25,418 nucleotides of DNA from DASZJY01 sp036260255. Its GTDB lineage: Bacteria > Actinomycetota > Acidimicrobiia > Acidimicrobiales > AC-14. The position numbers and the translations under genes are program-made. Location of the stretch: the NCBI GenBank assembly GCA_036260255.1, contig DATAAF010000120.1, positions 1 through 25,418 on the forward strand. Reading direction: 5' to 3'. This document shows positions 6,962 through 16,116 of the stretch, piece by piece. The notes below the pieces were generated by a model, which was not told the origin of the DNA, ran no database searches, and saw only the letters and a list, made by a program, of their open reading frames with translations. Each line of letters opens with the position of its first letter. The first letter of the stretch is position 1.

Positions 6962-7875
6962 CCAACGCACCCACGGTCCTTGTCGGCACCACCGAGGGCC
7001 TCCTGCGCGTCGGTAACGGCGGCCCGGTGGAGCTGGTGGGCGGGCGGGTGACCGCGTTGGCCCCGGCCGCCGGTGGCCGGCGGTGGCTCGCCCTGCTCGG
7101 CGACCGGTTCCTCTGGGCCGGAGAGGCTGACGGGACGTGGGAGCAGGTCGCCTCCTTCGACGACGGGCCGCCGGCGCGGTGCCTGGTGGCGGTGGGCGAC
7201 GAGGTCCTGGTCGGCACGGCCGAGGCCCACCTGCTGCGCGTGCGCGACGGCCGGGCCCAGCCGGTGCCCGGCTTCGAGAAGGCCGAGGGGAGGGACGGCT
7301 GGTACACGCCGTGGGGCGGGCCGCCCGACACCCGGTCGCTGTCGATCGGCCCCGACGGGACGATCTACGCCAACGTCCATGTGGGCGGCATCGTGCGCTC
7401 GTCCGACGGCGGCGAGACCTGGGAGCCGACGATCGACGTCGACACCGACGTCCACCAGGTGCTGGCCGCCGACGGGTCGGTGTTGGCACCGAGCGCCTAC
7501 GGCCTGGCCACCAGCGCCGACGGAGGCGACAGCTGGGTGATGGTCACCGAGGGGCTCCACGCCACCTACCTGCGGGCCGTCGCCGTCGCCGGCGAAGACG
7601 TGCTGGTCTCGGCGTCCACGGGCCCGGGTGGCGAGCGGTCGGCCATATACCGCCGGCCGGGCGGGCAGGGGCCGTTCGAGCGGTGCCGGACCGGGCTGCC
7701 CGAATGGCTCGGTGGCAACGTCGACACCGGCACCCTGGTCGGCGCCGGTGACCAGGTGGCGTTCGCCACCCATGGAGGCACCCTGTACCGGTCGTCCGAC
7801 GCCGGCCGGACGTGGGAGCCGGTCCTCGAGCGCCTTCCCCGCGTGACCGCGGTCGCCCTGGCGCAGGCCTACTAA
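6958..7875 (+). CDS. Asp-box (BNR) beta-propeller protein
   Basis: This 305-residue protein has repeated Asp-box motifs S-x-D-G-G-x-T-W: RSSDGGETW near 147-155, TSADGGDSW near 185-193 and RSSDAGRTW near 278-286. More degenerate blades, such as LVGTTEGLLRV at the N-terminus, lie between them. This is the sortilin/Ycf48-like propeller type, usually a binding scaffold and sometimes a glycosidase. No signal peptide is seen, so it is probably cytoplasmic. Start ATG 6958 overlaps the pirin stop in ATGA, so the two products are made together and may act together. Its stop overlaps the stop of the convergent GlxA-type regulator by 4 nt. The specific function is unknown. Confidence 0.85.
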   Translation: MTNAPTVLVGTTEGLLRVGNGGPVELVGGRVTALAPAAGGRRWLALLGDRFLWAGEADGTWEQVASFDDGPPARCLVAVGDEVLVGTAEAHLLRVRDGRAQPVPGFEKAEGRDGWYTPWGGPPDTRSLSIGPDGTIYANVHVGGIVRSSDGGETWEPTIDVDTDVHQVLAADGSVLAPSAYGLATSADGGDSWVMVTEGLHATYLRAVAVAGEDVLVSASTGPGGERSAIYRRPGGQGPFERCRTGLPEWLGGNVDTGTLVGAGDQVAFATHGGTLYRSSDAGRTWEPVLERLPRVTAVALAQAY

Positions 7876-8858
7876 TAGCCCACTTCGGCGGCCGCCGGGC
7901 GGCCGGGCGGGGACCGGCGGAAGGCCCTCCGGTAGGAGGCCGGGGAGGCGCCGACCTGCCGCTGGAAGTGGACGCGCATGCCCGCGGTCGACGTGAACCC
8001 GCAGCGGGCCGCGACGAGGGCGACGGGCTCGTCGGTGGTCTCCAAGAGGCGCTGAGCCAGCAGCATGCGTTGGCGCAGCACCCACCGGTGGGGCGTGGTG
8101 CCGGTGGCGGCCCGGAAGCGACGGGCGAAGGTGCGGGGGCTCATCGCCGCCCGCCGGGCGAGCTGCTCCACCGTCAGCGGCAGGTCGAGGTGCTCGGTCA
8201 TCCACGCGAGGGTGCTGGCGAGGGAGTCGTCGTCCGTGCCGGCCATGGGGAGGTCGACGAACTGGGCCTGGCCGCCGTCGCGGTGAGGAGGGACGACCAT
8301 GCGCCGGGCCACCGCGTTGGCCACCTCGGCGCCGTGGTCGGTGCGGACGACGTGGAGGCAGAGGTCGATGCCGGCCGCCGTCCCCGCCGAGGTGAGGATG
8401 TTGTTGCCGGCATCGACGTAGAGCACCCGGGGGTCGACCTTCACCCGGGGGTGCCGCCGGGCCAGCTCGCCGGCGTGCATCCAGTGGGTCGTGGCTCGCC
8501 TCCCGTCGAGCAGCCCGGTGGCAGCCAGGACGAACGCCCCGCTGCACACCGACAGCAGGCGGGCGCCGCGCTCGTGGGCCGCCCGCAGGGCGTCGAGCAG
8601 CTCGGCGGCCGGGGGGTGGTCCTGGTAGGGCCAGGCCGGCACCATGACGGTGTCGGCGGCGGCGACGGCGTCGAGCCCGTGCGGAGCATGGACCTCGATC
8701 CCCTCCGGGCTCGTGAGGGGTGGCGGGCCCCCGGCGCAGACCAGGTGCCGGTACCACGGGTCGACCAGCTCGGGGCGCTGGAGGCCGAACACCTCACAGG
8801 CCACCGAGAGCTCGAACATGGCGACGCGCGGGGGGACCACCGTGGCCACCGTGTGCAT
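7872..8858 (-). CDS. GlxA-type transcriptional regulator (DJ-1/PfpI + AraC HTH)
   Basis: This 328-residue DNA-binding regulator has two domains. Residues 1-190 are a DJ-1/PfpI (class I glutamine-amidotransferase-like) sensor with the nucleophile-elbow cysteine C105 (LLSVCSGAF) and TSAGTAAGIDL. Residues about 225-320 are an AraC-type double helix-turn-helix (LARRAAMSPRTFARRFRAA; VALVAARCGF). Family members bind small nitrogenous or aldehyde-like metabolites and usually control nearby catabolic genes. The start ATG 8858 is preceded by TAAGAT at 6 nt, consistent with a leaderless mRNA. The gene faces the pirin/propeller pair with a 4-nt stop overlap. That pair is a possible target, but no shared promoter proves it. 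Confidence 0.92.
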   Translation of the reverse strand: MHTVATVVPPRVAMFELSVACEVFGLQRPELVDPWYRHLVCAGGPPPLTSPEGIEVHAPHGLDAVAAADTVMVPAWPYQDHPPAAELLDALRAAHERGARLLSVCSGAFVLAATGLLDGRRATTHWMHAGELARRHPRVKVDPRVLYVDAGNNILTSAGTAAGIDLCLHVVRTDHGAEVANAVARRMVVPPHRDGGQAQFVDLPMAGTDDDSLASTLAWMTEHLDLPLTVEQLARRAAMSPRTFARRFRAATGTTPHRWVLRQRMLLAQRLLETTDEPVALVAARCGFTSTAGMRVHFQRQVGASPASYRRAFRRSPPGRPAAAEVGY

Positions 8859-8864
8859 GGCAGG

Positions 8865-8893
8865 ATCTTAGCGAAGGTTGGCATTTCTGCCAC
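8865..8893 (-). promoter_or_regulatory. glxA-type gene promoter with overlapping dyad
   Basis: On the minus strand a -10 box TAAGAT (8870-8865) is followed by CCTGCC and the ATG, so the transcript is probably leaderless. Upstream, TGGCA-GAAA-TGCCA (8893-8880) forms a dyad that covers the -35 position. Such placement fits autorepression, though the binding protein is not shown. Confidence 0.5.
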
Positions 8894-8928
8894 GCCCGCG
8901 GCGACGGCGCCGGGTGGACGATGGAGCC

Positions 8929-9105
8929 GTGCACCCACACCTGGTGGAGCGGATGGCGACCGCCCGCCACGCCGAGCTGGCGCTCCTCGCCCAGGCGGGT
9001 GACGGGGCCAGGCGGTACCGCCGGGCCCGGGCGGCGGCCGCCGGCGAGGCGGTGCACGGCTGGCGGCTCCGCCGGCTGGCGCCACGCCGGCGTCGTCCCG
9101 GTTGA
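8929..9105 (+). CDS. 58-residue basic protein of unknown function
   Basis: The short frame begins at GTG 8929 and encodes MHPHLVERMATARHAELALL followed by a basic Ala/Arg-rich helix and a C-terminal run RRLAPRRRRPG. Similar tiny proteins that begin with 'MHP..' plus a helical, Arg-rich tail are frequent in actinobacteria. It has no cysteine and no membrane segment, and might bind nucleic acid or acidic surfaces. A GACGAT six bases before the start resembles the leaderless -10 boxes seen elsewhere in this window. The gene is divergent from the GlxA-type gene and runs into a strong hairpin at 9122. No function can be assigned. Confidence 0.6.
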   Translation: MHPHLVERMATARHAELALLAQAGDGARRYRRARAAAAGEAVHGWRLRRLAPRRRRPG

Positions 9106-9121
9106 CCAGCTGACCCCCCCG

Positions 9122-9168
9122 AACCGGCGGTGGATGTACGGCTCTCGCCCGTACAACCGCCGCCGGTT
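9122..9168. terminator. Strong bidirectional hairpin terminator
   Basis: Arms 9122-9141 and 9149-9168 pair over 20 positions with one mismatch (A9134/A9156) and one G-T pair; the loop is CTCTCGC. There is no T-tract. It sits exactly between the small plus-strand gene ending at 9105 and the minus-strand protease ending at 9171, so it can serve both. Confidence 0.8.
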
Positions 9169-9170
9169 GC

Positions 9171-10175
9171 TCAAGCGAGCTCGGTGGGGCGGACCTCCAC
9201 GTTGTCCACCCGCCCCCGCCGGAAGACGGTGACGGTGACCGGGCGCCCGATGCGGTCGCCCGTCATCAGGCGCTGGAGGTCGCCCACGTCGGCGACGCCG
9301 ACGCCGTCCACCTCGAGGATGATGTCCTCGGGCCGCAGGCCGGCGTCGGCCGCCGGGCTGCCCGCAACGACGGTGAGGACCTCGATGCCCTTCTCCCGCC
9401 CGGTCGCCCGTGCCGCGCGCGGCGGTAGGGGGCGGGAGCCGCCGGCGATGCCCAGGTAGGCCCGCCGCACCCGGCCCTCCTGCATGAGGGCGGCGACGAT
9501 GGCGCGGGTGGTGGCGTTGACAGGGACGGCCAGGCCCAGGCCCTGGCCCAGCCCCGGCCCGACCACGGCGGTGTTGATGCCGACGACCCGTGCGCTGCTG
9601 TCGGCCAGGGCGCCGCCCGAGTTGCCCGGGTGGAGGGCGGCGTCGGTCTGGATGACGTTCTCGACCAGCCGGCTGGCGCGGGCGGCGCCCGCCGCGAACG
9701 ACCGCCCGAGGGCGCTCACGACCCCGGCGCTCACCGAACCGGCGAAGCCCAACGGGTTCCCGATGGCCACGACCAGCTGCCCGACCTGGAGGTGGTCGGC
9801 GTCACCCAGCGTCGCCGCCGGCGCGGCCGCCCCGGCGGCGCGGATGACGGCCAGGTCCGACAGCGCATCGGTGCCGACGACCTCGAAGTCGACCTCCCGG
9901 CCGTCGCCGAAGGTTGCCACCCCGCCGGACGAGCGCTCGACGACGTGGGCCGACGTCAGCAGGAAGCCGTCGGGCGTGACGACCACGCCCGACCCCGACC
10001 CCCGGGGCCGGCGTCCTCCCGGCACCGGGGTCATCACCCGCAGGCTGGCCACCGAGGGGAGGAGGGCCTTGGCCACGCTGGTGACCACCCGGGAGTAGGC
10101 GTCGAGAGGCTCCTCCGCCTCGTCGGCCTCCACCGGCGCCGGCTCGGGCCGGTCGTCGACGGTGGCGTCGGTCAC
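9171..10175 (-). CDS. HtrA/DegP-like (S1C) serine protease with PDZ domain, no signal peptide
   Basis: This is a 334-residue trypsin-fold protease with a complete catalytic triad: H77 (LTSAHVVE), D107 (SDLAVI) and S186 (HPGNSGGAL). A PDZ domain follows at about 240-330 (GIEVLTVVAGSPAADAGLRP). The first 25 residues are acidic (Asp/Glu/Pro), with no signal peptide or membrane anchor. That is unusual, because HtrA proteases normally act outside the cytoplasmic membrane. The start is GTG 10175, one base after the stop of the second protease, so the two are translationally coupled. The family acts in protein quality control; here a cytoplasmic role is inferred only from the missing export signal. 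Confidence 0.9.
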   Translation of the reverse strand: MTDATVDDRPEPAPVEADEAEEPLDAYSRVVTSVAKALLPSVASLRVMTPVPGGRRPRGSGSGVVVTPDGFLLTSAHVVERSSGGVATFGDGREVDFEVVGTDALSDLAVIRAAGAAAPAATLGDADHLQVGQLVVAIGNPLGFAGSVSAGVVSALGRSFAAGAARASRLVENVIQTDAALHPGNSGGALADSSARVVGINTAVVGPGLGQGLGLAVPVNATTRAIVAALMQEGRVRRAYLGIAGGSRPLPPRAARATGREKGIEVLTVVAGSPAADAGLRPEDIILEVDGVGVADVGDLQRLMTGDRIGRPVTVTVFRRGRVDNVEVRPTELA

Positions 10176-10176
10176 C

Positions 10177-11088
10177 TCAGACCGACCCTTCCTCTCGGGT
10201 ATCGCCGAAGGTGACGCTCAGGGACAGCTCGTCGGCCCCCCGGACGATCCCCAGGGCGAGGGACTGGCCGTCGCCGAGCCCGTCGAGGGCGGTGTAGAGG
10301 TCGTCGATGCCGGTGACCGGCCCTCCGGCCGCCTCCACGATCAGGTCGCCCCGGCGGATGCCGGCCCGGGCGGCGGGGGAGCCCTCTTGTACCTCGCGCA
10401 CGAGCACGCCATCGCGGTCGGGGAGGCCGACCGACCGGCGCAGGTGGCGCGCCGCCCGGCCCGGCACCAGGCCGACGCCGAGGTGGCGGCGCGATGCCGA
10501 CTCCCCCCGGGCCAGCCCGTCGACGCGGGCCCGCAGCTGGGCGTCGGCGGCGATGGCGGCGTAGAAGCCCTCACCCAGCCGGTTGGTGTTGACGCCCACC
10601 AGCCGCCCCTCCCGGTCGACGATGGGGCCGCCCGACGAGCCCCGGACGAGCGGAGCGGTGTGCTCGAGCGACCCGGTGACCCGGCGGCCTCGGGGCCCCC
10701 GGAACGCCCGGCCGACGGCGGACACCAGGCCGACGGTGACCCGCAGTCCCCGCCCGCCGGGGTTGGCGGCGGCGAACACGACCCCGCCGACGCCGGGCAG
10801 GTCGCCGTCGGTCCACTCGAGCGGCGTGACGCCGGCGGTGTCGACGGAGATGACGGCCAGGTCGCCGTCGATGTCGACCCCAGCCACGTGTCCCCGCTCG
10901 GTGCGGTCGTCGCCGAAGGACACGGCGACCTCGCCGCCCCGGAGGTTGTGGGCGTTCGTCAGCACCAGGCCGTCGCCGATCACGAGGCCCGAGCCCAGCC
11001 CCCAGCCCTGTCCCACTCCCACGACCGCCGGTCCCACCCGTTCCGCCACCGCCGCCACCGCCGCCTGCACCTCGTCCAGCAGTGTCAT
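10177..11088 (-). CDS. Trypsin-like serine protease with PDZ domain, no signal peptide
   Basis: This 303-residue paralogue-like protease lies upstream of, and is coupled to, the HtrA-like gene. Its triad is H47 (LTNAHNLRG), D76 (DGDLAVI) and S152 (VRGSSGGPI). The PDZ domain spans about 205-290 (GVLVREVQEGSPAARAGIRR). The N-terminus (TLLDEVQAAVAAVAERVGPA) is an amphipathic helix rather than a signal peptide, so it too should be cytoplasmic unless exported some other way. ATG 11088 has AAGGAG 9 nt upstream. It is more compact and more diverged than the downstream copy, so the pair may form mixed oligomers or cleave different substrates. It is divergent from the HxlR regulator across a palindrome. 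Confidence 0.88.
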   Translation of the reverse strand: MTLLDEVQAAVAAVAERVGPAVVGVGQGWGLGSGLVIGDGLVLTNAHNLRGGEVAVSFGDDRTERGHVAGVDIDGDLAVISVDTAGVTPLEWTDGDLPGVGGVVFAAANPGGRGLRVTVGLVSAVGRAFRGPRGRRVTGSLEHTAPLVRGSSGGPIVDREGRLVGVNTNRLGEGFYAAIAADAQLRARVDGLARGESASRRHLGVGLVPGRAARHLRRSVGLPDRDGVLVREVQEGSPAARAGIRRGDLIVEAAGGPVTGIDDLYTALDGLGDGQSLALGIVRGADELSLSVTFGDTREEGSV

Positions 11089-11115
11089 CGACGTGCGCTC
11101 CTTCGCTCCTCCTAC

Positions 11116-11136
11116 TAACTTGTCACTTGCAAGTTA
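11116..11136. promoter_or_regulatory. Palindromic operator candidate between protease pair and HxlR gene
   Basis: TAACTTG (11116-11122) and CAAGTTA (11130-11136) are perfect inverted 7-mers around TCACTTG. The inner ACTTGCAAGT (11125-11134) is itself a perfect palindrome, so the ACTTG half-site occurs three times. The AT-rich block lies 27 nt from each flanking start region. It suits dimeric HxlR binding and control of both directions; this is inference from position and symmetry. Confidence 0.65.
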
Positions 11137-11163
11137 CTACTCGACCGGAAGGTGGGCAACACC

Positions 11164-11616
11164 ATGGTCGGTATGGAAGAGCCGGCCCGGGCGCCCGAGC
11201 GCTCGCCCGCCACCCCCCTGGCCGAGGCGGTCGCCCGGGTGGGCGACCGGTGGACCCTGCTGGTGGTCAACGCCCTCCTGGCCGGCCCCGGAAGGTTCAA
11301 CGACCTGCTGGGGGGACTACCGGGGCTGGCGCCCAACATCTTGAGCCAGCGCCTCCGCCACCTCGAGCGCGAGGGGCTCGTGGTCGCCACGCCCTACTCC
11401 CGGCGGCCGCCCCGGTTCGTCTACGAGCTCACCGCCTCCGGGCGCGAGCTGGCCGGCGTCCTGCGCCTGCTGGCGCAGTGGGGGGCGGGCCGGGGCGCCG
11501 ACGCCGAAGCCGTCCGCCACCGCGCCTGCGGCACCGCCCTGGAGGCGAGGTGGTGGTGCCCGACGTGCGCGCTGGTCGTCGACGACGACCAGGGCGACGA
11601 CGTCACCTACCTGTAG
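11164..11616 (+). CDS. HxlR-family winged-helix regulator with C-terminal zinc ribbon
   Basis: This is a cytoplasmic DNA-binding protein of about 150 residues. The winged helix has the HxlR signature: VGDRWTLLVVNALLAGPGRF, FNDLLGGLPGLAPNILSQRL and the wing region LEREGLVVATPYSRRPPRF. The C-terminus adds H-x2-C-x9-C-x2-C (HRAC...WWCPTC), which looks like a zinc ribbon. Family members often sense quinones, aldehydes or oxidants through cysteines. ATG 11164 was chosen because GGAAGG (11147-11152) lies 11 nt upstream; GTG 11152 and ATG 11173 are alternatives. It is divergent from the protease pair, and the palindrome between them is a plausible binding site. Its last 10 bases overlap the end of a minus-strand small membrane gene. 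Confidence 0.88.
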   Translation: MVGMEEPARAPERSPATPLAEAVARVGDRWTLLVVNALLAGPGRFNDLLGGLPGLAPNILSQRLRHLEREGLVVATPYSRRPPRFVYELTASGRELAGVLRLLAQWGAGRGADAEAVRHRACGTALEARWWCPTCALVVDDDQGDDVTYL

Positions 11617-11792
11617 GGACGGGCGAGGAACCAGCCGGACACCGCCGCGGTGGCGGACAACGCCAGCGACGCCGCCGACTCGGCCATCGTGATGACGTCG
11701 CTCGTGGAACCACCCGCGGTGGCGGTCGACCACGACCGCGGGTCGTCGCGGGCGAAGAGGGCGAGGAAGGCCGCGACAACCAGGACGATCAC
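11607..11792 (-). CDS. Predicted small two-helix membrane protein
   Basis: This minus-strand frame encodes 61 residues from GTG 11792. The first segment is VIVLVVAAFLALFA, a short polar loop follows (RDDPRSWSTATAGGSTSDV), and then a second hydrophobic segment ASLALSATAAVSGWFLA ends in RPYR. Nearly every codon ends in G or C, as in the real genes here, whereas the overlapping plus-strand frames are low-complexity. Its stop overlaps the HxlR stop region by 10 nt. No ribosome site is evident, so the true start is uncertain; a much longer upstream extension would run antisense to the TetR remnant and is unlikely. No function is known. Confidence 0.5.
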   Translation of the reverse strand: MIVLVVAAFLALFARDDPRSWSTATAGGSTSDVITMAESAASLALSATAAVSGWFLARPYR

Positions 11793-11805
11793 GACGACAA
11801 CGCAG

Positions 11806-11824
11806 ACCCGGGCCTGGCCCGGGT
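11806..11824. terminator. Perfect GC-rich palindrome (possible terminator)
   Basis: ACCCGGGCC and GGCCCGGGT flank a single T. It lies just upstream of the small membrane gene and just before the TetR remnant begins. It may be a terminator or mark the junction of a deletion; no T-tract follows. Confidence 0.35.
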
Positions 11825-11843
11825 ACGCGCTCGGCCCCCGGCC

Positions 11844-12053
11844 GACCGCACCCGGTTCGCTGTTCTCAAAGTCCGCGAGCTCCAGGAGCGGGGCGAGCTG
11901 GCGGCCTGCGTCGACCCGGAGGCGATGTCGGCGCTCTTGATCGCGGTCGCCAACGGGCTCGCCCTCCAAGTCACCGTCGATCCCGATGGCGCGGCCCTGG
12001 ACGCCATGGCCGGCCAGTTCGCGTCCCTCCTGCTGGCGGCGCGCCGGCCCTGA
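11844..12053 (+). pseudogene. C-terminal remnant of a TetR-family regulator
   Basis: About 69 codons resemble the end of a TetR ligand-binding domain: RFAVLKVRELQERGELAACV, then DPEAMSALLIAVANGLALQ, then DPDGAALDAMAGQFASLLL. That corresponds to the last two helices of such proteins. The frame is open further upstream, but the residues there are Asp/Arg/Gly-rich and unlike any helix-turn-helix, and no other plus-strand frame holds the missing DNA-binding half. I read it as a truncated leftover, with the break near 11824-11844 beside a perfect palindrome. It ends 17 nt before the Lon stop, in convergent orientation. A short functional dimerisation fragment is possible but less likely. Confidence 0.6.
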
Positions 12054-12070
12054 CCGCGAGGGTGGGGCCG

Positions 12071-14428
<2,358 letters not shown>

Positions 14429-14533
14429 GTCGAGCTCCTAACGAAAGGTCGGCATTGAAAAAACACTGCTGCCCGCCCCGGTGTTCCCCGGACGTGGCGC
14501 CGGGCCGCGCCCGGTTGGCAGACTCTCGCCTCG

Positions 14534-14749
14534 ATGGCCGAGGCGGACGGGGGGCGTACCTACCGGGAGGACGACCGGGTCGAGGCGGCCGACGACCTCC
14601 CCGGGGTTCCCAAGGGCACGCCGGGAACGGTCGTCATGGTCACCGGGCTGGCGTGGATCCGCTACCGCGTCGCCTTCGACAACGGGGTCGAACTGAACCT
14701 GCTCGACGGTCGCCACCTGGCCGCGGCGCCCCGGTCCCGGCGGCGCTGA
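14534..14749 (+). CDS. Small SH3-like (KOW-type) protein
   Basis: This 71-residue protein reads as one compact beta-barrel: GTPGTVVMVTGLAWIRYRV followed by FDNGVELNLLDGRHLA and a basic tail. The GxxGxV...RYxVxFDNG pattern is that of small SH3-like or KOW-type domains that occur as single proteins in actinobacteria. The Arg-rich tail (APRSRRR) could touch nucleic acid, but that is a guess. ATG 14534 has no ribosome site; GACTCT lies 7 nt upstream and may be a leaderless -10 box. It is divergent from lon, with 105 nt between the two starts. Confidence 0.7.
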   Translation: MAEADGGRTYREDDRVEAADDLPGVPKGTPGTVVMVTGLAWIRYRVAFDNGVELNLLDGRHLAAAPRSRRR

Positions 14750-15108
14750 GAGCGGTCCCCCTCGGCGGGCGGGGCACCCTCCGGCGCGCCGGCGCGGCGG
14801 CGGTCGGCCGGGCGTCCGCCGGCCACGCCCCCGGCCGTCACCGCCCCGACGGACGCCCGACTGGTTCTACGGCGCCGGGAGCCGACGGGATTGCGGCGCC
14901 GGTCCTCGGAGAGGCGCCCGTCCTCGGAGAGGAGCACCGGGGCGTGGGAGGCTGGGGGATCCCCGACGCCCCGGTCTGCTCCTCGCTCACACCCTACGAC
15001 GTCGGGCCCGTTCTGCCTACACACCTCGTCGGGGCCGGTACTTACTCATCCTCAGCTACGATCGTGCCGAAGTAGAGGCGTCCTTCACGCTGCAGTCGAG
15101 AGGTTCCC
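14750..15108. other. Intergenic stretch without a convincing gene
   Basis: The 359 bases hold open frames on both strands, but all are Arg/Pro/Gly-rich and show no family motif. A 13-nt direct repeat GTCCTCGGAGAGG occurs at 14902-14914 and 14920-14932. TACGAT at 15057-15062 could be a -10 box for the small gene that follows. Confidence 0.5.
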
Positions 15109-15354
15109 CTGCTCGCCTCTGACCATCCCCTCGAGAGCGACCGCCGTGGTCAGGTCGCCGGCGACGACCCGACCGCGCTGACCGCGTACGTGCTCGAGCA
15201 CGTCGAGAGGGCGGTCGACGTCCTCGACGCCCTGGTCGGCGGCCCCGGCGGCTCTCTCCACGACGACGCGGTGGAGACCGCCCTCGACCATCTCTACCTG
15301 GCCGCGTCGGCGCTCCGGCACCACCGCACGGGAACGCCCCCACTCCGAGACTAA
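15109..15354 (+). CDS. Small helical protein, probable CTG start
   Basis: This is an 81-residue frame with strong G/C-ending codon use and a helical, acidic sequence: ALTAYVLEHVERAVDVLDAL, then DDAVETALDHLYLAASALR and HHRTGTPPLRD. There is no ATG, GTG or TTG between the preceding in-frame stop (15073) and the helical region. CTG 15109 lies 5 nt after GAGAGG and is the best start; GTG 15190 would give only 54 residues and cut the first helix. The stop TAA overlaps the stop of the convergent DUF4235 gene by 4 nt. No cysteines, signal or membrane span are present. No known family is recognised. The product could be a small adaptor or regulator; nothing in the sequence decides. Confidence 0.5.
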   Translation: MLASDHPLESDRRGQVAGDDPTALTAYVLEHVERAVDVLDALVGGPGGSLHDDAVETALDHLYLAASALRHHRTGTPPLRD

Positions 15355-15635
15355 GGGGTCACCGTCTCGAGGGCCTCGGGATAGCGGCCCGTGCGCGCCT
15401 TCCATGCCCCTGCCGCTCCCCGCTGAGCCACGAGCCGTGCGACCGCCATGGCCACGCCCGACGCCGCCGCCCAGCCCAGGGCCTCCGACCAGGCGGTCCC
15501 CGGGGCGGCGGGGTTGGCCGGGGGCTCCGACCCCTTCACGCTCCGCCATCCCTTCCGCAGCGCCAGCCGGGTGGCCGCTCCGGCGGCCACGCCGCTCACC
15601 CCGCCGACGACCTTCCACAGCAGTCTCCTGTCCAC
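15351..15635 (-). CDS. DUF4235 family membrane protein
   Basis: This 94-residue protein starts at GTG 15635 (MDRRLLWKVVGGVSGVAAGA). Family marks are the Gly-rich first helix, the SEPPANPAAPGTAW linker and a second helix ALGWAAASGVAMAVARLVAQ, followed by RGAAGAWKARTGRYP. Two hydrophobic segments suggest a small integral membrane protein. The domain is widespread in actinobacteria; its role is unknown. The frame is open much further upstream (to 16133), but that part is Arg/Pro-rich and not protein-like, so the short start is preferred. The stop overlaps that of the convergent small gene. Confidence 0.8.
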   Translation of the reverse strand: MDRRLLWKVVGGVSGVAAGAATRLALRKGWRSVKGSEPPANPAAPGTAWSEALGWAAASGVAMAVARLVAQRGAAGAWKARTGRYPEALETVTP

Positions 15636-16116
15636 GAGCCGTTCGTGCCCCGATCCCTGGTCGACCGAACGCCTCACCGCCGAGCGCCCGACCGGCGCCG
15701 CCGTCCCAGGCGCTGCGAAGCACCCGCAGCGGCCGGGTGAGGCGCCCGGCTGGGGCTGTGGCGCAGTGCCTCGCTCCCTCGGCTCGCCCGGCTCCGGTCG
15801 TTCCAGGTCCTCGGGCGTGAGCGGCACGGGACGCTTCCGAATGAGCGCCCAGCCCAGGCCCCGCCACCCTCCGGGCGTTGCGGCTCCCGGCTCCCCGGGG
15901 GGCAGCCGACCCGGTGGACCAGGCCCCGAGGCGCCATGGGCAGCGAGTCGTCGATCGCCAGGCGACCAAGGCTGGGCCCGCAGATGGTCCGGCGGTCCCC
16001 GATGCGCGATACTGCTCGCGGTTCGACTGGTGAGCGCCCCAGGACGGCGGCTCGGGCGCCCGACTCCCCCCTCGGTGCCCGTCCGTCGCGACGGGCGAAG
16101 GGAGGTCCCCGTTCGG
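15636..16116. other. Intergenic stretch, no supported gene
   Basis: About 480 bases between the DUF4235 and STAS genes. Both strands stay open in long frames, which is usual for such GC content, but the translations are Pro/Gly/Arg-rich and motif-free. GATACT at 16008-16013 could be a -10 box for the STAS gene. I see no RNA gene or repeat. Confidence 0.45.

Noticed and set aside
6640..8757. 705-codon minus-strand frame spanning the propeller and GlxA-type genes
   Set aside because: It is a shadow of coding DNA on both strands; the translation is Pro/Arg/Gly-rich and the true genes there are certain.
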